A DNA stretch of 5,123 nt. Origin: Methylocapsa sp. (lineage in GTDB: Bacteria; Pseudomonadota; Alphaproteobacteria; Rhizobiales; Beijerinckiaceae). The translations under genes were made by a program, and so were the position numbers. This document shows positions 1 through 5,123 of this stretch, piece by piece. Location of the stretch: positions 1 through 5,123 of the forward strand of contig JAFMSB010000160.1 of the NCBI GenBank assembly GCA_017353815.1, read 5' to 3'. A model generated the notes under the pieces. It saw only the letters and a list, made by a program, of their open reading frames with translations, did not search any database and was not told where the DNA came from. Numbering within the stretch: position 1 is the stretch's first letter; each line of letters begins with the position of its first letter.

Positions 1-9
1 GCAGCATTC

Positions 10-636
10 TCAGTCATTTTCCTTGGAGGCTATCGTTTCGATGCGTTTTTGCAATTGATCGAGCTGGCGCTTCATTTCCTCGATGTCGTTGCGCGACGAT
101 CGCGCACTTTCTTCCGCGGCCGCCGCGCCGGGGGAGGATTCGGCCGGCGTTTCGGCCGCTGGCGGATGCGGCTTAGCAAATGGGCTGAACATCGAGAGCG
201 CTTGTTCGAACAGCGCCACATTCTTACGCGTCTGCTCCTCGATCGATTCGAATATTGGCGTCGTCAGCGGGCCGCCGAAGTTCTTGGCAATCTTTTCGCG
301 GAATTTCGCCTGCTCGCTCGCAAGTTTGCCGATCGTGAATTCGAGGTAGCTTGGCACCAGCAGTTGCATGCTGTCCCCGTAAAAGCGGATCAGCTGGCGC
401 AGAAACGTTATTGGCAGAAGGCTCTGCCCGCCCTTTCCCTCCTGCTCGAAGATGATTTGCGTCAAAACCGAGCGCGTGATTTCTTCGCCGGTCTTGGCGT
501 CGTAGACGACAAAATCGTCACCCCGCTTGACGATCGCGGCGAGATCGTCAAGCGTGATATAGGCGCTGGTATCGGTGTTATACAGCCGCCTGTTGGCGTA
601 TTTCTTGATGATAATGGGATTGCTTTCTTTGGCCAT
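10..636 (-). CDS. phaR: Polyhydroxyalkanoate synthesis repressor PhaR
   Basis: PhaR is a cytoplasmic DNA-binding regulator. In studied bacteria it represses phasin and its own gene, and is released from DNA when it binds nascent PHB granules. The product is 208 aa. Residues about 8-65 form the PHB/PHA accumulation regulator DNA-binding domain, with the hallmark IKKYANRRLYNTDTS at 10-24 and DFVVYDAKTGEEITRSVLTQ at 41-60. A PHB-accumulation domain follows at about 72-115 (LLPITFLRQLIRFYG at 73-87). After it come an Ala/Pro/Ser-rich linker (about 155-182) and a short predicted coiled coil (IEEMKRQLDQLQKRIETI, 185-202), a layout usual for alphaproteobacterial PhaR. The frame is open upstream to a TTG at 669, but the ATG at 636 is chosen because family members start with MAK/MAE just before the IKKYANRRLYNT block. 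The Shine-Dalgarno is weak (GGA 7 nt upstream). The gene is divergent from phaA, which suggests shared control. Identification is firm; the exact start is less so. Confidence 0.95.
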   Translation of the reverse strand: MAKESNPIIIKKYANRRLYNTDTSAYITLDDLAAIVKRGDDFVVYDAKTGEEITRSVLTQIIFEQEGKGGQSLLPITFLRQLIRFYGDSMQLLVPSYLEFTIGKLASEQAKFREKIAKNFGGPLTTPIFESIEEQTRKNVALFEQALSMFSPFAKPHPPAAETPAESSPGAAAAEESARSSRNDIEEMKRQLDQLQKRIETIASKEND

Positions 637-706
637 GCGCGTGTCCAGCTTATTTCTCTTCGCCCTCAAACCGATCCCTGGTTATGCCAGCCACGCGGCG
701 GCACAG

Positions 707-720
707 CCCCGCGAGCGGGG
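707..720. other. GC-rich inverted repeat in the phaR leader region
   Basis: CCCCG (707-711) and CGGGG (716-720) can pair around a CGAG loop. CAGCC (704-708) and GGCTG (724-728) offer a competing outer pairing. If phaR is transcribed from upstream of about 770, this stem lies in its 5' untranslated leader. There is no T-tract on either side, so it is not a standard intrinsic terminator. In such GC-rich DNA a stem this short may be chance. Confidence 0.3.
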
Positions 721-745
721 GTTGGCTGCGCCGTAAGGCCGCGGG

Positions 746-765
746 CAAGGGCGGGCCTGCCCTTG
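746..765. other. 7-bp perfect hairpin between phaR and phaA
   Basis: CAAGGGC (746-752) pairs perfectly with GCCCTTG (759-765) around a 6-nt loop, and G-T wobbles could extend the stem. On the plus strand it is followed by TTAAA rather than a T-run. On the minus strand it is followed by more GC-rich sequence. It could be a leader structure of phaR or a weak barrier between the divergent transcripts. Its function is unknown. Confidence 0.35.
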
Positions 766-771
766 TTAAAG

Positions 772-787
772 GGACTATATAGTGTCC
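772..787. promoter_or_regulatory. AT palindrome with near-symmetric flanks, candidate divergent -10 or operator
   Basis: ACTATATAGT (774-783) is a perfect 10-bp palindrome. It is flanked by GGAC on the left (772-775, sharing AC) and GTCC on the right (784-787), so the whole block is nearly symmetric. Because it is symmetric, TATAGT reads as a 5/6 match to the -10 consensus on both strands. No convincing -35 hexamer lies 16-18 bp upstream in either direction. It stands out as an AT island against GC-rich surroundings. It may be a shared -10 element, an operator, or both; this is inference only. Confidence 0.3.
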
Positions 788-849
788 AGCAGGGGTATAA
801 AGGCATAACTGCAGCCTCAGGTAAAAGCGCCAGATTTGTCCGCGGGGAT

Positions 850-884
850 GCAAATTGCCTTGTGAAAAATCCGCGCCTTACAGT
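850..884 (+). promoter_or_regulatory. Weak candidate phaA promoter overlapping a small dyad
   Basis: TTGCCT (855-860) and TACAGT (879-884) are separated by 18 bp, and each matches four of six consensus positions for -35 and -10. The -35 overlaps a dyad, GCAA-A-TTGC (850-858), a placement that would suit a repressor such as PhaR. It would give a leader of about 95 nt before phaA. Both the promoter and the operator role are speculative. Confidence 0.2.
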
Positions 885-971
885 ACCCAGGGCGGGACTC
901 TTGGCCGCAACCGCTCTCGCGGGCCCAGATTAGCAGAAAAACCAGCGGCAAGCACCCTGCCGCCGAACATC

Positions 972-977
972 GAGGAG
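972..977 (+). promoter_or_regulatory. Ribosome binding site of phaA (decides the start)
   Basis: GAGGAG is a strong Shine-Dalgarno sequence. It abuts the in-frame ATG at 978 with no spacing but stands 9 nt before the ATG at 987. It therefore selects 987 over 978 and over the TTG at 855, to which the frame stays open. Confidence 0.8.
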
Positions 978-986
978 ATGAACCGG

Positions 987-2162
987 ATGCCAAGTGAAAT
1001 CGTAATCGTTAGTGCCGCGCGCACGGCCGTCGGCTCGTTCAGTGGCGCCTTTGCCACGGCGCCTGCCCACGAGCTTGGCGCGGCGGCCATAAAAGGGGCG
1101 CTCGGCCGTGCCCGTGTCGAGGCCGCCGAGGTGGACGAGGTGATTCTCGGCCAGGTCCTTGCCGCGGGCCAAGGCATGAACCCGGCCCGCCAGGCAGCGA
1201 TCAAGGCAGGCATTCCCCAGGACAAGACCGCCATCGGGCTCAATCAGGTGTGCGGATCCGGGCTGCGGGCGGTTGCGCTTGGCATGCAGCAAATCGCAAA
1301 TGGGGACGCCAAGATCATCGCCGCCGGCGGCCAGGAGAGCATGTCCTTATCGCAGCATGCGGCGCATCTGCGGCCGGGCATCAAGATGGGCGATCTCAAA
1401 TTCGTCGATACAATGATCCGCGATGGCCTCACCGACGTGTTCAACGGCTACCATATGGGCCAGACGGCCGAGAACATTGCCGCGAAATGGCAATTGACCC
1501 GCGACGAGCAGGACCGGTTCGCGCTGGCTTCCCAAAACAAGGCCGAGGCCGCGCAAAAGGCGGGCAAGTTCAAGGACGAAATTGTTCCGTTTACCGTGGC
1601 AAGCAAGAAGGGCGACATCGCCGTCGATACCGACGAATACATCCGCCATGGCACAACGCTCGAAGGGCTTGCCAAGCTGAAACCGGCCTTCACCAAGGAT
1701 GGGACGGTAACCGCCGGCAATGCCTCCGGCATTAACGATGGCGCGGCGGTTGTCGTCCTCATGAGCGCCAAGGATGCTCAGTCGCGCGGGCTGACCCCGC
1801 TCGCCCGGATTGCTTCCTGGGCGACCGCGGGGGTCGATCCAGCGATCATGGGCTCGGGCCCAATACCCGCCTCCCGCAAGGCGCTGGAGAAGGCCGGCTG
1901 GAAGGTCAAGGATCTCGACCTAGTCGAGGCCAACGAGGCGTTTGCCGCGCAAGCGCTTGCCGTCAACAAGGACATGGGCTGGGACCCGGCGATCGTGAAT
2001 GTCAACGGCGGAGCGATTGCGATCGGCCATCCGATCGGCGCCTCGGGAGCCCGGATCCTGACCACCCTTCTTTATGAGATGGAGCGCCGCGGCGCGAAAA
2101 AAGGCCTCGCAACGCTTTGCATTGGCGGTGGCATGGGCATAGCAATGACCGTGGCGCGCTAG
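987..2162 (+). CDS. phaA: Acetyl-CoA acetyltransferase (biosynthetic beta-ketothiolase) PhaA
   Basis: PhaA condenses two acetyl-CoA into acetoacetyl-CoA and CoA in the cytoplasm, the first step of PHB synthesis. The 391-aa product has the usual length, and its key residues fall at the same numbers as in the Zoogloea ramigera enzyme: nucleophile Cys89 in NQVCGSG (86-92), Asn316 in NEAFAAQ (316-322), His348 in GHPIGASG (347-354) and Cys378 in CIGGGMG (378-384). The N-terminus ([19 protein letters not shown], 5-23) is typical of biosynthetic thiolases. The start is the ATG at 987, set by GAGGAG 9 nt upstream and by family length. An in-frame extension back to 855 encodes no conserved sequence. 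phaB follows 91 bp downstream on the same strand, so the two are very likely co-transcribed. A general degradative thiolase is less likely, given phaB and phaR as neighbours. Confidence 0.97.
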   Translation: MPSEIVIVSAARTAVGSFSGAFATAPAHELGAAAIKGALGRARVEAAEVDEVILGQVLAAGQGMNPARQAAIKAGIPQDKTAIGLNQVCGSGLRAVALGMQQIANGDAKIIAAGGQESMSLSQHAAHLRPGIKMGDLKFVDTMIRDGLTDVFNGYHMGQTAENIAAKWQLTRDEQDRFALASQNKAEAAQKAGKFKDEIVPFTVASKKGDIAVDTDEYIRHGTTLEGLAKLKPAFTKDGTVTAGNASGINDGAAVVVLMSAKDAQSRGLTPLARIASWATAGVDPAIMGSGPIPASRKALEKAGWKVKDLDLVEANEAFAAQALAVNKDMGWDPAIVNVNGGAIAIGHPIGASGARILTTLLYEMERRGAKKGLATLCIGGGMGIAMTVAR

Positions 2163-2253
2163 CCGCCGCCCTGCCGGGCCTGGTGGCGAGCATGCGGGCA
2201 GGCTCTCCGGCGGGCGACAACGATCTCCTCACGAAAAAGAAGGGTGGAACGGC
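2163..2253 (+). other. phaA-phaB spacer with possible weak hairpin
   Basis: This 91-bp gap has no gene. CCTGCC (2170-2175) can pair with GGCAGG (2197-2202), and GCCTG (2178-2182) with CAGGC (2199-2203); the two pairings compete and both have long loops. There is no T-tract, so transcription probably continues into phaB. The end of the gap carries the phaB ribosome binding site, GAAGGG (2239-2244), 9 nt before the ATG, with an alternative GGTGGA 5 nt before it. Confidence 0.4.
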
Positions 2254-2979
2254 ATGGCGAGGGTAGCGGTAGTCAGCGGCGGGACGCGGGGAATTGGCGC
2301 CGCCATCAGCAAGGCGCTGAAAGAGGCAGGCTATAAGGTTGCGGCAAATTATGCGGGCAATGACGCGGTGGCGGCGCAATTCAAAGCCGAGACCGGCATT
2401 CCCGTCTATAAATGGGATGTATCCGATTACAAGGCGTGTGCCGAAGGCCTCGCCAAGGTCACCCAGGATCTCGGCCCCGTCGAGATCCTGATCAACAATG
2501 CCGGAATCACGCGCGACGTCATGTTCCACAAAATGGCGCCGCAGCAATGGCACGAGGTCATCAATACCAATCTGAACTCTCTTTTTAATATGACCCGGCC
2601 GGTGATCGAGGGCATGCGCGAGCGCGGGTTCGGGCGGATCGTCAATGTTTCTTCGATCAATGGCCAGAAGGGCCAGGTCGGGCAAACAAATTATACGGCG
2701 TCGAAAGCAGGCGATATCGGTTTCACCAAGTCTCTCGCGCAGGAGAACGCGGGCAAAGGGATAACCGTCAATACAATTTGCCCCGGCTATATCGGAACCG
2801 ATATGGTGAAAGCGGTCCCTTCCGAGGTCTTGGAAAAATCCGTGCTGCCGCTCATCCCCGTACGCCGCCTTGGCGAGCCCGAGGAGGTTGCGCGCTGCGT
2901 CGTCTTTCTCGCCGCCGACGAGTCGGGGTTCATTACGGGATCCACATTCGCCGTGAACGGCGGTCAGTATATGGTGTAA
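2254..2979 (+). CDS. phaB: Acetoacetyl-CoA reductase PhaB
   Basis: PhaB is a cytoplasmic short-chain dehydrogenase/reductase. It reduces acetoacetyl-CoA to (R)-3-hydroxybutyryl-CoA, usually with NADPH, and so supplies the monomer to PHB synthase. The product is 241 aa, close to the family norm of about 240-246. The Rossmann cofactor motif SGGTRGIG is at 8-15 and NNAG at 81-84. The catalytic residues are Asn106, Ser134, Tyr147 and Lys151 (YTASK 147-151). INGQKGQVGQTNY (135-147) and PGYIGTDMV (177-185) are diagnostic of PhaB rather than FabG. It lies downstream of phaA in the same direction and has its own Shine-Dalgarno. Its stop codon is only 15 bp from the stop of the convergent truA. FabG is the alternative for any such reductase, but sequence and context favour PhaB. 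Confidence 0.96.
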   Translation: MARVAVVSGGTRGIGAAISKALKEAGYKVAANYAGNDAVAAQFKAETGIPVYKWDVSDYKACAEGLAKVTQDLGPVEILINNAGITRDVMFHKMAPQQWHEVINTNLNSLFNMTRPVIEGMRERGFGRIVNVSSINGQKGQVGQTNYTASKAGDIGFTKSLAQENAGKGITVNTICPGYIGTDMVKAVPSEVLEKSVLPLIPVRRLGEPEEVARCVVFLAADESGFITGSTFAVNGGQYMV

Positions 2980-2983
2980 GCAG

Positions 2984-2993
2984 GCAAGCTTGC
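2984..2993. other. 10-bp perfect palindrome between convergent stop codons
   Basis: GCAAGCTTGC fills most of the 15-bp gap between the phaB and truA stop codons. As RNA it could form only about 3 bp around a 4-nt loop, and no T-run follows in either direction, so it is not a convincing terminator. No other transcription stop is visible between the two converging units. Confidence 0.35.
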
Positions 2994-2994
2994 G

Positions 2995-3741
2995 CTAGAT
3001 GGGCTCATAATCGACGCCCATGAGATAAAGCCCGCAGGGCGGGGCGATTACGCCGCAGCGGCGCCGGTCGCACGCGTCGCGCGCGGCAATAAAATCTTCG
3101 ACGCTCCACCTCCCGCGCCCGACATGCTCGAGCGAGCCGGCAATCGAGCGCATTTGGGTATGGAGAAACGACCTCGCGCTTGCCTTGATGTGAATTTCTC
3201 CCCCCGCCGGCACAACATCGAGCCGCTCCAAGGTCCGCACTGGGCTTGATGCCTGGCATTCGGATGAGCGAAAGGTCGAGAAATCATGCCGCCCGATGAG
3301 GCTCTGCGCGGCCTCTTGCATTTTAGAGATATCGAGTTTTCGGGTCACGAGCCAGGCGCGGCCCCGCTCAATGGTCAGCGGCGCGCGGCGGTTGACAATG
3401 CGGTAAAGATAATGGCGCCGTTGCGCCGAAAATCGCGCATCAAAGCTTGCGGGCACAAGTTCGGTTGCAAGGATCGCAACCGGATGCGGGCGCAGATGGG
3501 CATTAAGACCATCGCGCAGCACATCGAGGGGCCACTCCTTGGCGAGATCGGCATGAGCGACCTGCCCCAAGGCATGAACGCCCGCATCCGTGCGCCCCGC
3601 GCCGCAGATTGCGGCGGCACGGCCGCAAAGGCGCTCCAGCGCGCCTTCAATTGCTTCTTGCACCGAAAGGCCGTTTTCTTGCCGCTGCCAGCCGGCAAAG
3701 GGGGCGCCGTCATATTCGATTGTCAGCTTAAAGCGCGGCAT
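2995..3741 (-). CDS. truA: tRNA pseudouridine(38-40) synthase TruA
   Basis: TruA isomerises uridines 38, 39 and 40 in the anticodon stem-loop of many tRNAs. The 248-aa product opens with [21 protein letters not shown] (1-21), typical of TruA. The catalytic aspartate is Asp52 in [11 protein letters not shown] (47-57). Further family blocks are [10 protein letters not shown] (109-118), [13 protein letters not shown] (151-163), the C-terminal [21 protein letters not shown] (192-212) and [13 protein letters not shown] (233-245). The frame is open upstream to 3918, but the ATG at 3741 is chosen because the conserved N-terminus begins there. This start lies inside the end of fmt, giving a 14-nt overlap. 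The bases just upstream are C-rich and show no Shine-Dalgarno, so translation is probably coupled to fmt. It is the last visible gene of the def-fmt-truA unit. Confidence 0.96.
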   Translation of the reverse strand: MPRFKLTIEYDGAPFAGWQRQENGLSVQEAIEGALERLCGRAAAICGAGRTDAGVHALGQVAHADLAKEWPLDVLRDGLNAHLRPHPVAILATELVPASFDARFSAQRRHYLYRIVNRRAPLTIERGRAWLVTRKLDISKMQEAAQSLIGRHDFSTFRSSECQASSPVRTLERLDVVPAGGEIHIKASARSFLHTQMRSIAGSLEHVGRGRWSVEDFIAARDACDRRRCGVIAPPCGLYLMGVDYEPI

Positions 3742-4678
3742 CGCCGGGCAGGGGAAGCTTGGTGCCTTCGCCGATGCGCGCGCCGCGCCAAAATTCCTGA
3801 GCCGGCATCGGCCGCTTGCCCGGGCGCTGGACCTCGAGAAGACGCACCGAACCTGTGCCGCATGCGACGGTTGGACGCGCATCGAGAATGAGGCCGGGCG
3901 GGCCCTCTTCCTGGGCAATGCCGCTGCGCAGGAGCTTTATTCGCTCGCTGTCCTTGCCGGGACCGGCCTCGAAATAGGCGCCAGGGGCGGGCGCAAGGCC
4001 GCGGACCAGGTTATGCACCTCGGCGGCAGGACGGCGCCAGTCGATCCGAAGCTCTTCCTTAGAGATCTTGGGCGCGTAGGTCACACCCGCTTCAGCTTGG
4101 GGGGTAAAGATGAGCTCGCCTCTTTCGAGCGCCGCAACCGCCTGGACGATGAGCCCGGCGCCGAGCTTTGCAAGCTCATCCCTGATTTCACCCGCATTTG
4201 CTTGAGGCCCAATTGCAATTTTTCTGCAAAGCGCGGCCGGGCCCTCGTCGAGCCCTTCGACGATCCGCATCACCACGACCCCCGTTTCTTTATCGCCGGC
4301 CATAATAGCGCGCTCGATCGGCGCTGCGCCGCGCCATCGCGGCAACAGCGAGGCGTGCAAATTGAGGCAGCCTCTTTCGGGCATTTCGAGAATGGCATTC
4401 GGCAGGATCAATCCATAGGCGGCGGCGACGATCCCATCGGGAGCAAAGCCTTCGAGCTTGGCAACGGCGTCCGGCCCGCGAAGCGTCTTAGGCGTCATCA
4501 CCGCAAGACCGAGGCCCTGTGCCGCGGTGTGTACCGGCGAGGGGACGAGTTCGAGGCCGCGCCTTCCGGCGGGCCTTGGCGCGCGGGTGTAGACCGCGGC
4601 AATTCGATGGCCTGCTGCAGAGAGGGCTTTGAGGGCGGGCACAGCGAACGCCGCGGTGCCCATAAAAACGATGCGCAA
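3728..4678 (-). CDS. fmt: Methionyl-tRNA formyltransferase Fmt (TTG start)
   Basis: Fmt transfers a formyl group from 10-formyltetrahydrofolate to Met-tRNA(fMet), which makes the initiator tRNA used in translation. The 316-aa product has an N-terminal formyltransferase domain (about 1-180) with catalytic Asn106, His108 and Asp144, two positions before E. coli numbering. It also carries the signature [12 protein letters not shown] (110-121), [21 protein letters not shown] (30-50) and [14 protein letters not shown] (201-214). The C-terminal tRNA-binding domain follows, with [12 protein letters not shown] (226-237). The start is TTG at 4678: an in-frame TAA at 4694-4696 bars a longer form, and the next ATG (residue 6) would cut the first beta strand of [12 protein letters not shown] stands 6 nt upstream. 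GTAAFAVP at 7-14 departs from the commoner GTPDFAVP or GTPEFAVP. The gene lies between def and truA and overlaps truA by 14 nt. Confidence 0.97.
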   Translation of the reverse strand: MRIVFMGTAAFAVPALKALSAAGHRIAAVYTRAPRPAGRRGLELVPSPVHTAAQGLGLAVMTPKTLRGPDAVAKLEGFAPDGIVAAAYGLILPNAILEMPERGCLNLHASLLPRWRGAAPIERAIMAGDKETGVVVMRIVEGLDEGPAALCRKIAIGPQANAGEIRDELAKLGAGLIVQAVAALERGELIFTPQAEAGVTYAPKISKEELRIDWRRPAAEVHNLVRGLAPAPGAYFEAGPGKDSERIKLLRSGIAQEEGPPGLILDARPTVACGTGSVRLLEVQRPGKRPMPAQEFWRGARIGEGTKLPLPGDAAL

Positions 4679-4684
4679 AGATTG

Positions 4685-4688
4685 CCTT
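4685..4688 (-). promoter_or_regulatory. Ribosome binding site supporting the TTG start of fmt
   Basis: Read on the minus strand, GCAAGG-CAATCT-TTG places AAGG 6 nt before the TTG at 4678. Together with the in-frame TAA at 4694-4696 it leaves this TTG as the only well-placed start. The site lies 8 bases from the edge of the large palindrome at 4697-4744. Confidence 0.65.
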
Positions 4689-4696
4689 GCCGCTTA

Positions 4697-4744
4697 GAGC
4701 GAATTCCGCAAAAGTTGACAGACTTTTGCGACCAGAATTCGCTC
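4697..4744. repeat. Extragenic palindromic element (48 nt) in the def-fmt spacer
   Basis: The outer arms GAGCGAATTC (4697-4706) and GAATTCGCTC (4735-4744) are perfectly complementary. So are the inner arms CGCAAAAGT (4707-4715) and ACTTTTGCG (4722-4730). Together they give 19 bp of pairing around a 6-nt TGACAG loop, with a single 4-nt ACCA bulge on one side. The GAGC...AAAAGT...GCTC plan resembles dispersed extragenic palindromes that I recall from rhizobia and relatives, so it is probably one copy of a genomic repeat family. That part is memory, not a search. The element may extend to a further CGCTC at 4774-4778. There is no T-run after the stem, so it is not a typical terminator. Confidence 0.75.
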
Positions 4745-4861
4745 CAGTCTATTGATCTGGCGCTATTTCTTATCGCTCGGCCGCTTCCAGCCGGGCGGAA
4801 AGCGCGCTCGGCCGCCGTGGCGCCCTCAGCCCACTTGCGGGGACACAAGACCGGCGCCGCC

Positions 4862-4877
4862 TCCCCCGAAAAGGGGA
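4862..4877. other. Short hairpin just after the def stop codon
   Basis: TCCCC (4862-4866) and GGGGA (4873-4877) can pair around a 6-nt loop, 2 nt after the def stop codon on the minus strand. The 3' side on that strand is GC-rich with no T-tract. At most it is a weak attenuator or an RNA 3'-end stabiliser within the def-fmt spacer. The rest of the spacer (about 4779-4861) is GC-rich and shows no gene. Confidence 0.3.
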
Positions 4878-4879
4878 CT

Positions 4880-5123
4880 TTAAATTCCGGTATTTGCTGC
4901 CGCGCGCTCCGCGGGCGCGCTTGCTGTGCCGTCTTTTGACTTTTGCTTGGTGTTTTTCCGGAATTTCTTCATCAGCATTTCGCGCTTGAGGCGGGAAAGG
5001 CGGTCGATGAACAGGACGCCATTGAGGTGGTCGACCTCATGCTGAAGACAGGTTGCCAGAATCCCCGCCGCCTCGATCTCCTGCTCGCGCCCCTCGCGAT
5101 CGAGATAGCTCGTGCGCACGCGC
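4880..5123 (-). CDS. def: Peptide deformylase, C-terminal part (cut by window edge)
   Basis: Peptide deformylase removes the N-formyl group from the initiator methionine of new proteins at the ribosome. About 81 C-terminal residues are visible, and the gene runs off the right edge. The active-site block [14 protein letters not shown] carries the HExxH motif: two metal-binding histidines and the catalytic glutamate. It is preceded by [20 protein letters not shown], typical of motif-3 surroundings in this family. The EGCLS-type metal-ligand motif and the GxGLAA motif should lie beyond the window. The tail ([20 protein letters not shown], then about 20 Ser/Ala-rich residues) is basic and low in complexity, as in other alphaproteobacterial forms. 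It is the first visible gene of def-fmt-truA, 201 bp before fmt. A GTG at 5117-5119 is internal and not the start, because conserved sequence continues upstream of it. Confidence 0.95.
   Translation of the reverse strand, partial: RVRTSYLDREGREQEIEAAGILATCLQHEVDHLNGVLFIDRLSRLKREMLMKKFRKNTKQKSKDGTASAPAERAAANTGI

Larger units (their letters stand above)
637..986. promoter_or_regulatory. phaR-phaA divergent intergenic control region
   Basis: These 350 bp hold no gene I can support, and must carry the promoters for phaR (leftward) and phaA (rightward). The phaR-proximal half (about 690-765) is very GC-rich and full of inverted repeats, while 766-885 is richer in A/T and is the likelier promoter zone. 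No strong -35/-10 pair matching the sigma70 consensus is visible in either direction. I searched for CTGC-N3-GCAG, which I recall as the Paracoccus/Rhodobacter PhaR operator, and found none; the nearest are isolated CTGC/GCAG half-sites (757-760, 789-792) and a CTGCAG at 809-814. That this region is the PhaR target is inference from the divergent layout. Confidence 0.6.

Noticed and set aside
650..853. A 67-codon minus-strand frame upstream of phaR that could be a leader peptide
   Set aside because: It begins at a TTG with no evident ribosome site, and has no low-complexity attenuator codons or conserved sequence. Nothing supports translation.
49..933. A 294-codon open frame on the plus strand opposite phaR and running into the intergenic region
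   Set aside because: It is in antisense register with phaR codons, shows no family motifs and is Arg-rich, as expected of a GC-rich shadow frame.
855..986. N-terminal extension of phaA by 44 codons from a TTG
   Set aside because: The known family N-terminus begins at 987 and a strong GAGGAG fits that start. The extension has no conserved sequence.
2163..2253. Possible terminator between phaA and phaB
   Set aside because: The pairings are 5-6 bp with loops of 16-21 nt and no T-tract. Read-through into phaB is more likely.
2002..2685. A 227-codon minus-strand open frame across the phaA end and phaB
   Set aside because: It is in antisense register with phaB and shows no motif. The thiolase and reductase on the plus strand account for all conservation.
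4715..4720. Perfect TTGACA (-35 consensus) on the plus strand
   Set aside because: It falls across the end of the left inner arm and the loop of the palindrome. No -10 lies 16-18 bp downstream, and it would point antisense into def.
3590..4939. A 449-codon open frame on the plus strand opposite truA, fmt and part of def
   Set aside because: It is in exact antisense register with fmt codons, so it stays open simply because TTA, CTA and TCA codons are absent from fmt in this GC-rich genome. The translation shows no recognisable domain, and fmt and truA are certain on the other strand.

Overview
The window carries six protein genes, all of well-known families, from a GC-rich alphaproteobacterium. 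The Hyphomicrobiales are the most likely group, possibly near Beijerinckiaceae or Methylocystaceae. This placement rests on three things: the alphaproteobacterial style of PhaR, PhaA, PhaB, Fmt and Def; the def-fmt-truA order; and a GAGC...GCTC extragenic palindrome of a kind I remember from rhizobia and relatives. The species cannot be fixed from the sequence alone.

Left part (1-2979): a polyhydroxybutyrate (PHB) locus. phaR, the PHB-responsive repressor, lies on the minus strand. It is divergent from phaA (acetyl-CoA acetyltransferase) and phaB (acetoacetyl-CoA reductase) on the plus strand. A 350-bp non-coding region (637-986) separates phaR from phaA and must hold the promoters of both directions. 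It contains an AT palindrome, two GC-rich hairpins and a small dyad, but no textbook promoter. PhaA condenses two acetyl-CoA and PhaB reduces the product to (R)-3-hydroxybutyryl-CoA, the substrate of PHB synthase. The synthase gene (phaC) is not in the window. PhaR would tie granule state to gene expression.

Right part (2995-5123): a minus-strand housekeeping operon transcribed def -> fmt -> truA. def (peptide deformylase) is cut by the right edge, so only its C-terminal part is present. fmt (methionyl-tRNA formyltransferase) starts with TTG and overlaps truA (tRNA pseudouridine 38-40 synthase) by 14 nt. Def and Fmt act at opposite ends of the N-formylmethionine cycle. A 201-bp spacer between def and fmt holds a 48-nt near-perfect palindromic element whose edge is 18 nt from the fmt start codon.

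The two parts converge: the phaB and truA stop codons are 15 bp apart, and there is no recognisable terminator between them. I see no mobile element, CRISPR array, tRNA or rRNA, and no sign of an undescribed multi-gene system. The points worth checking are regulatory: the palindrome inside the def-fmt spacer, the TTG start of fmt, the SD-less overlapping truA start, and the phaR/phaA control region.
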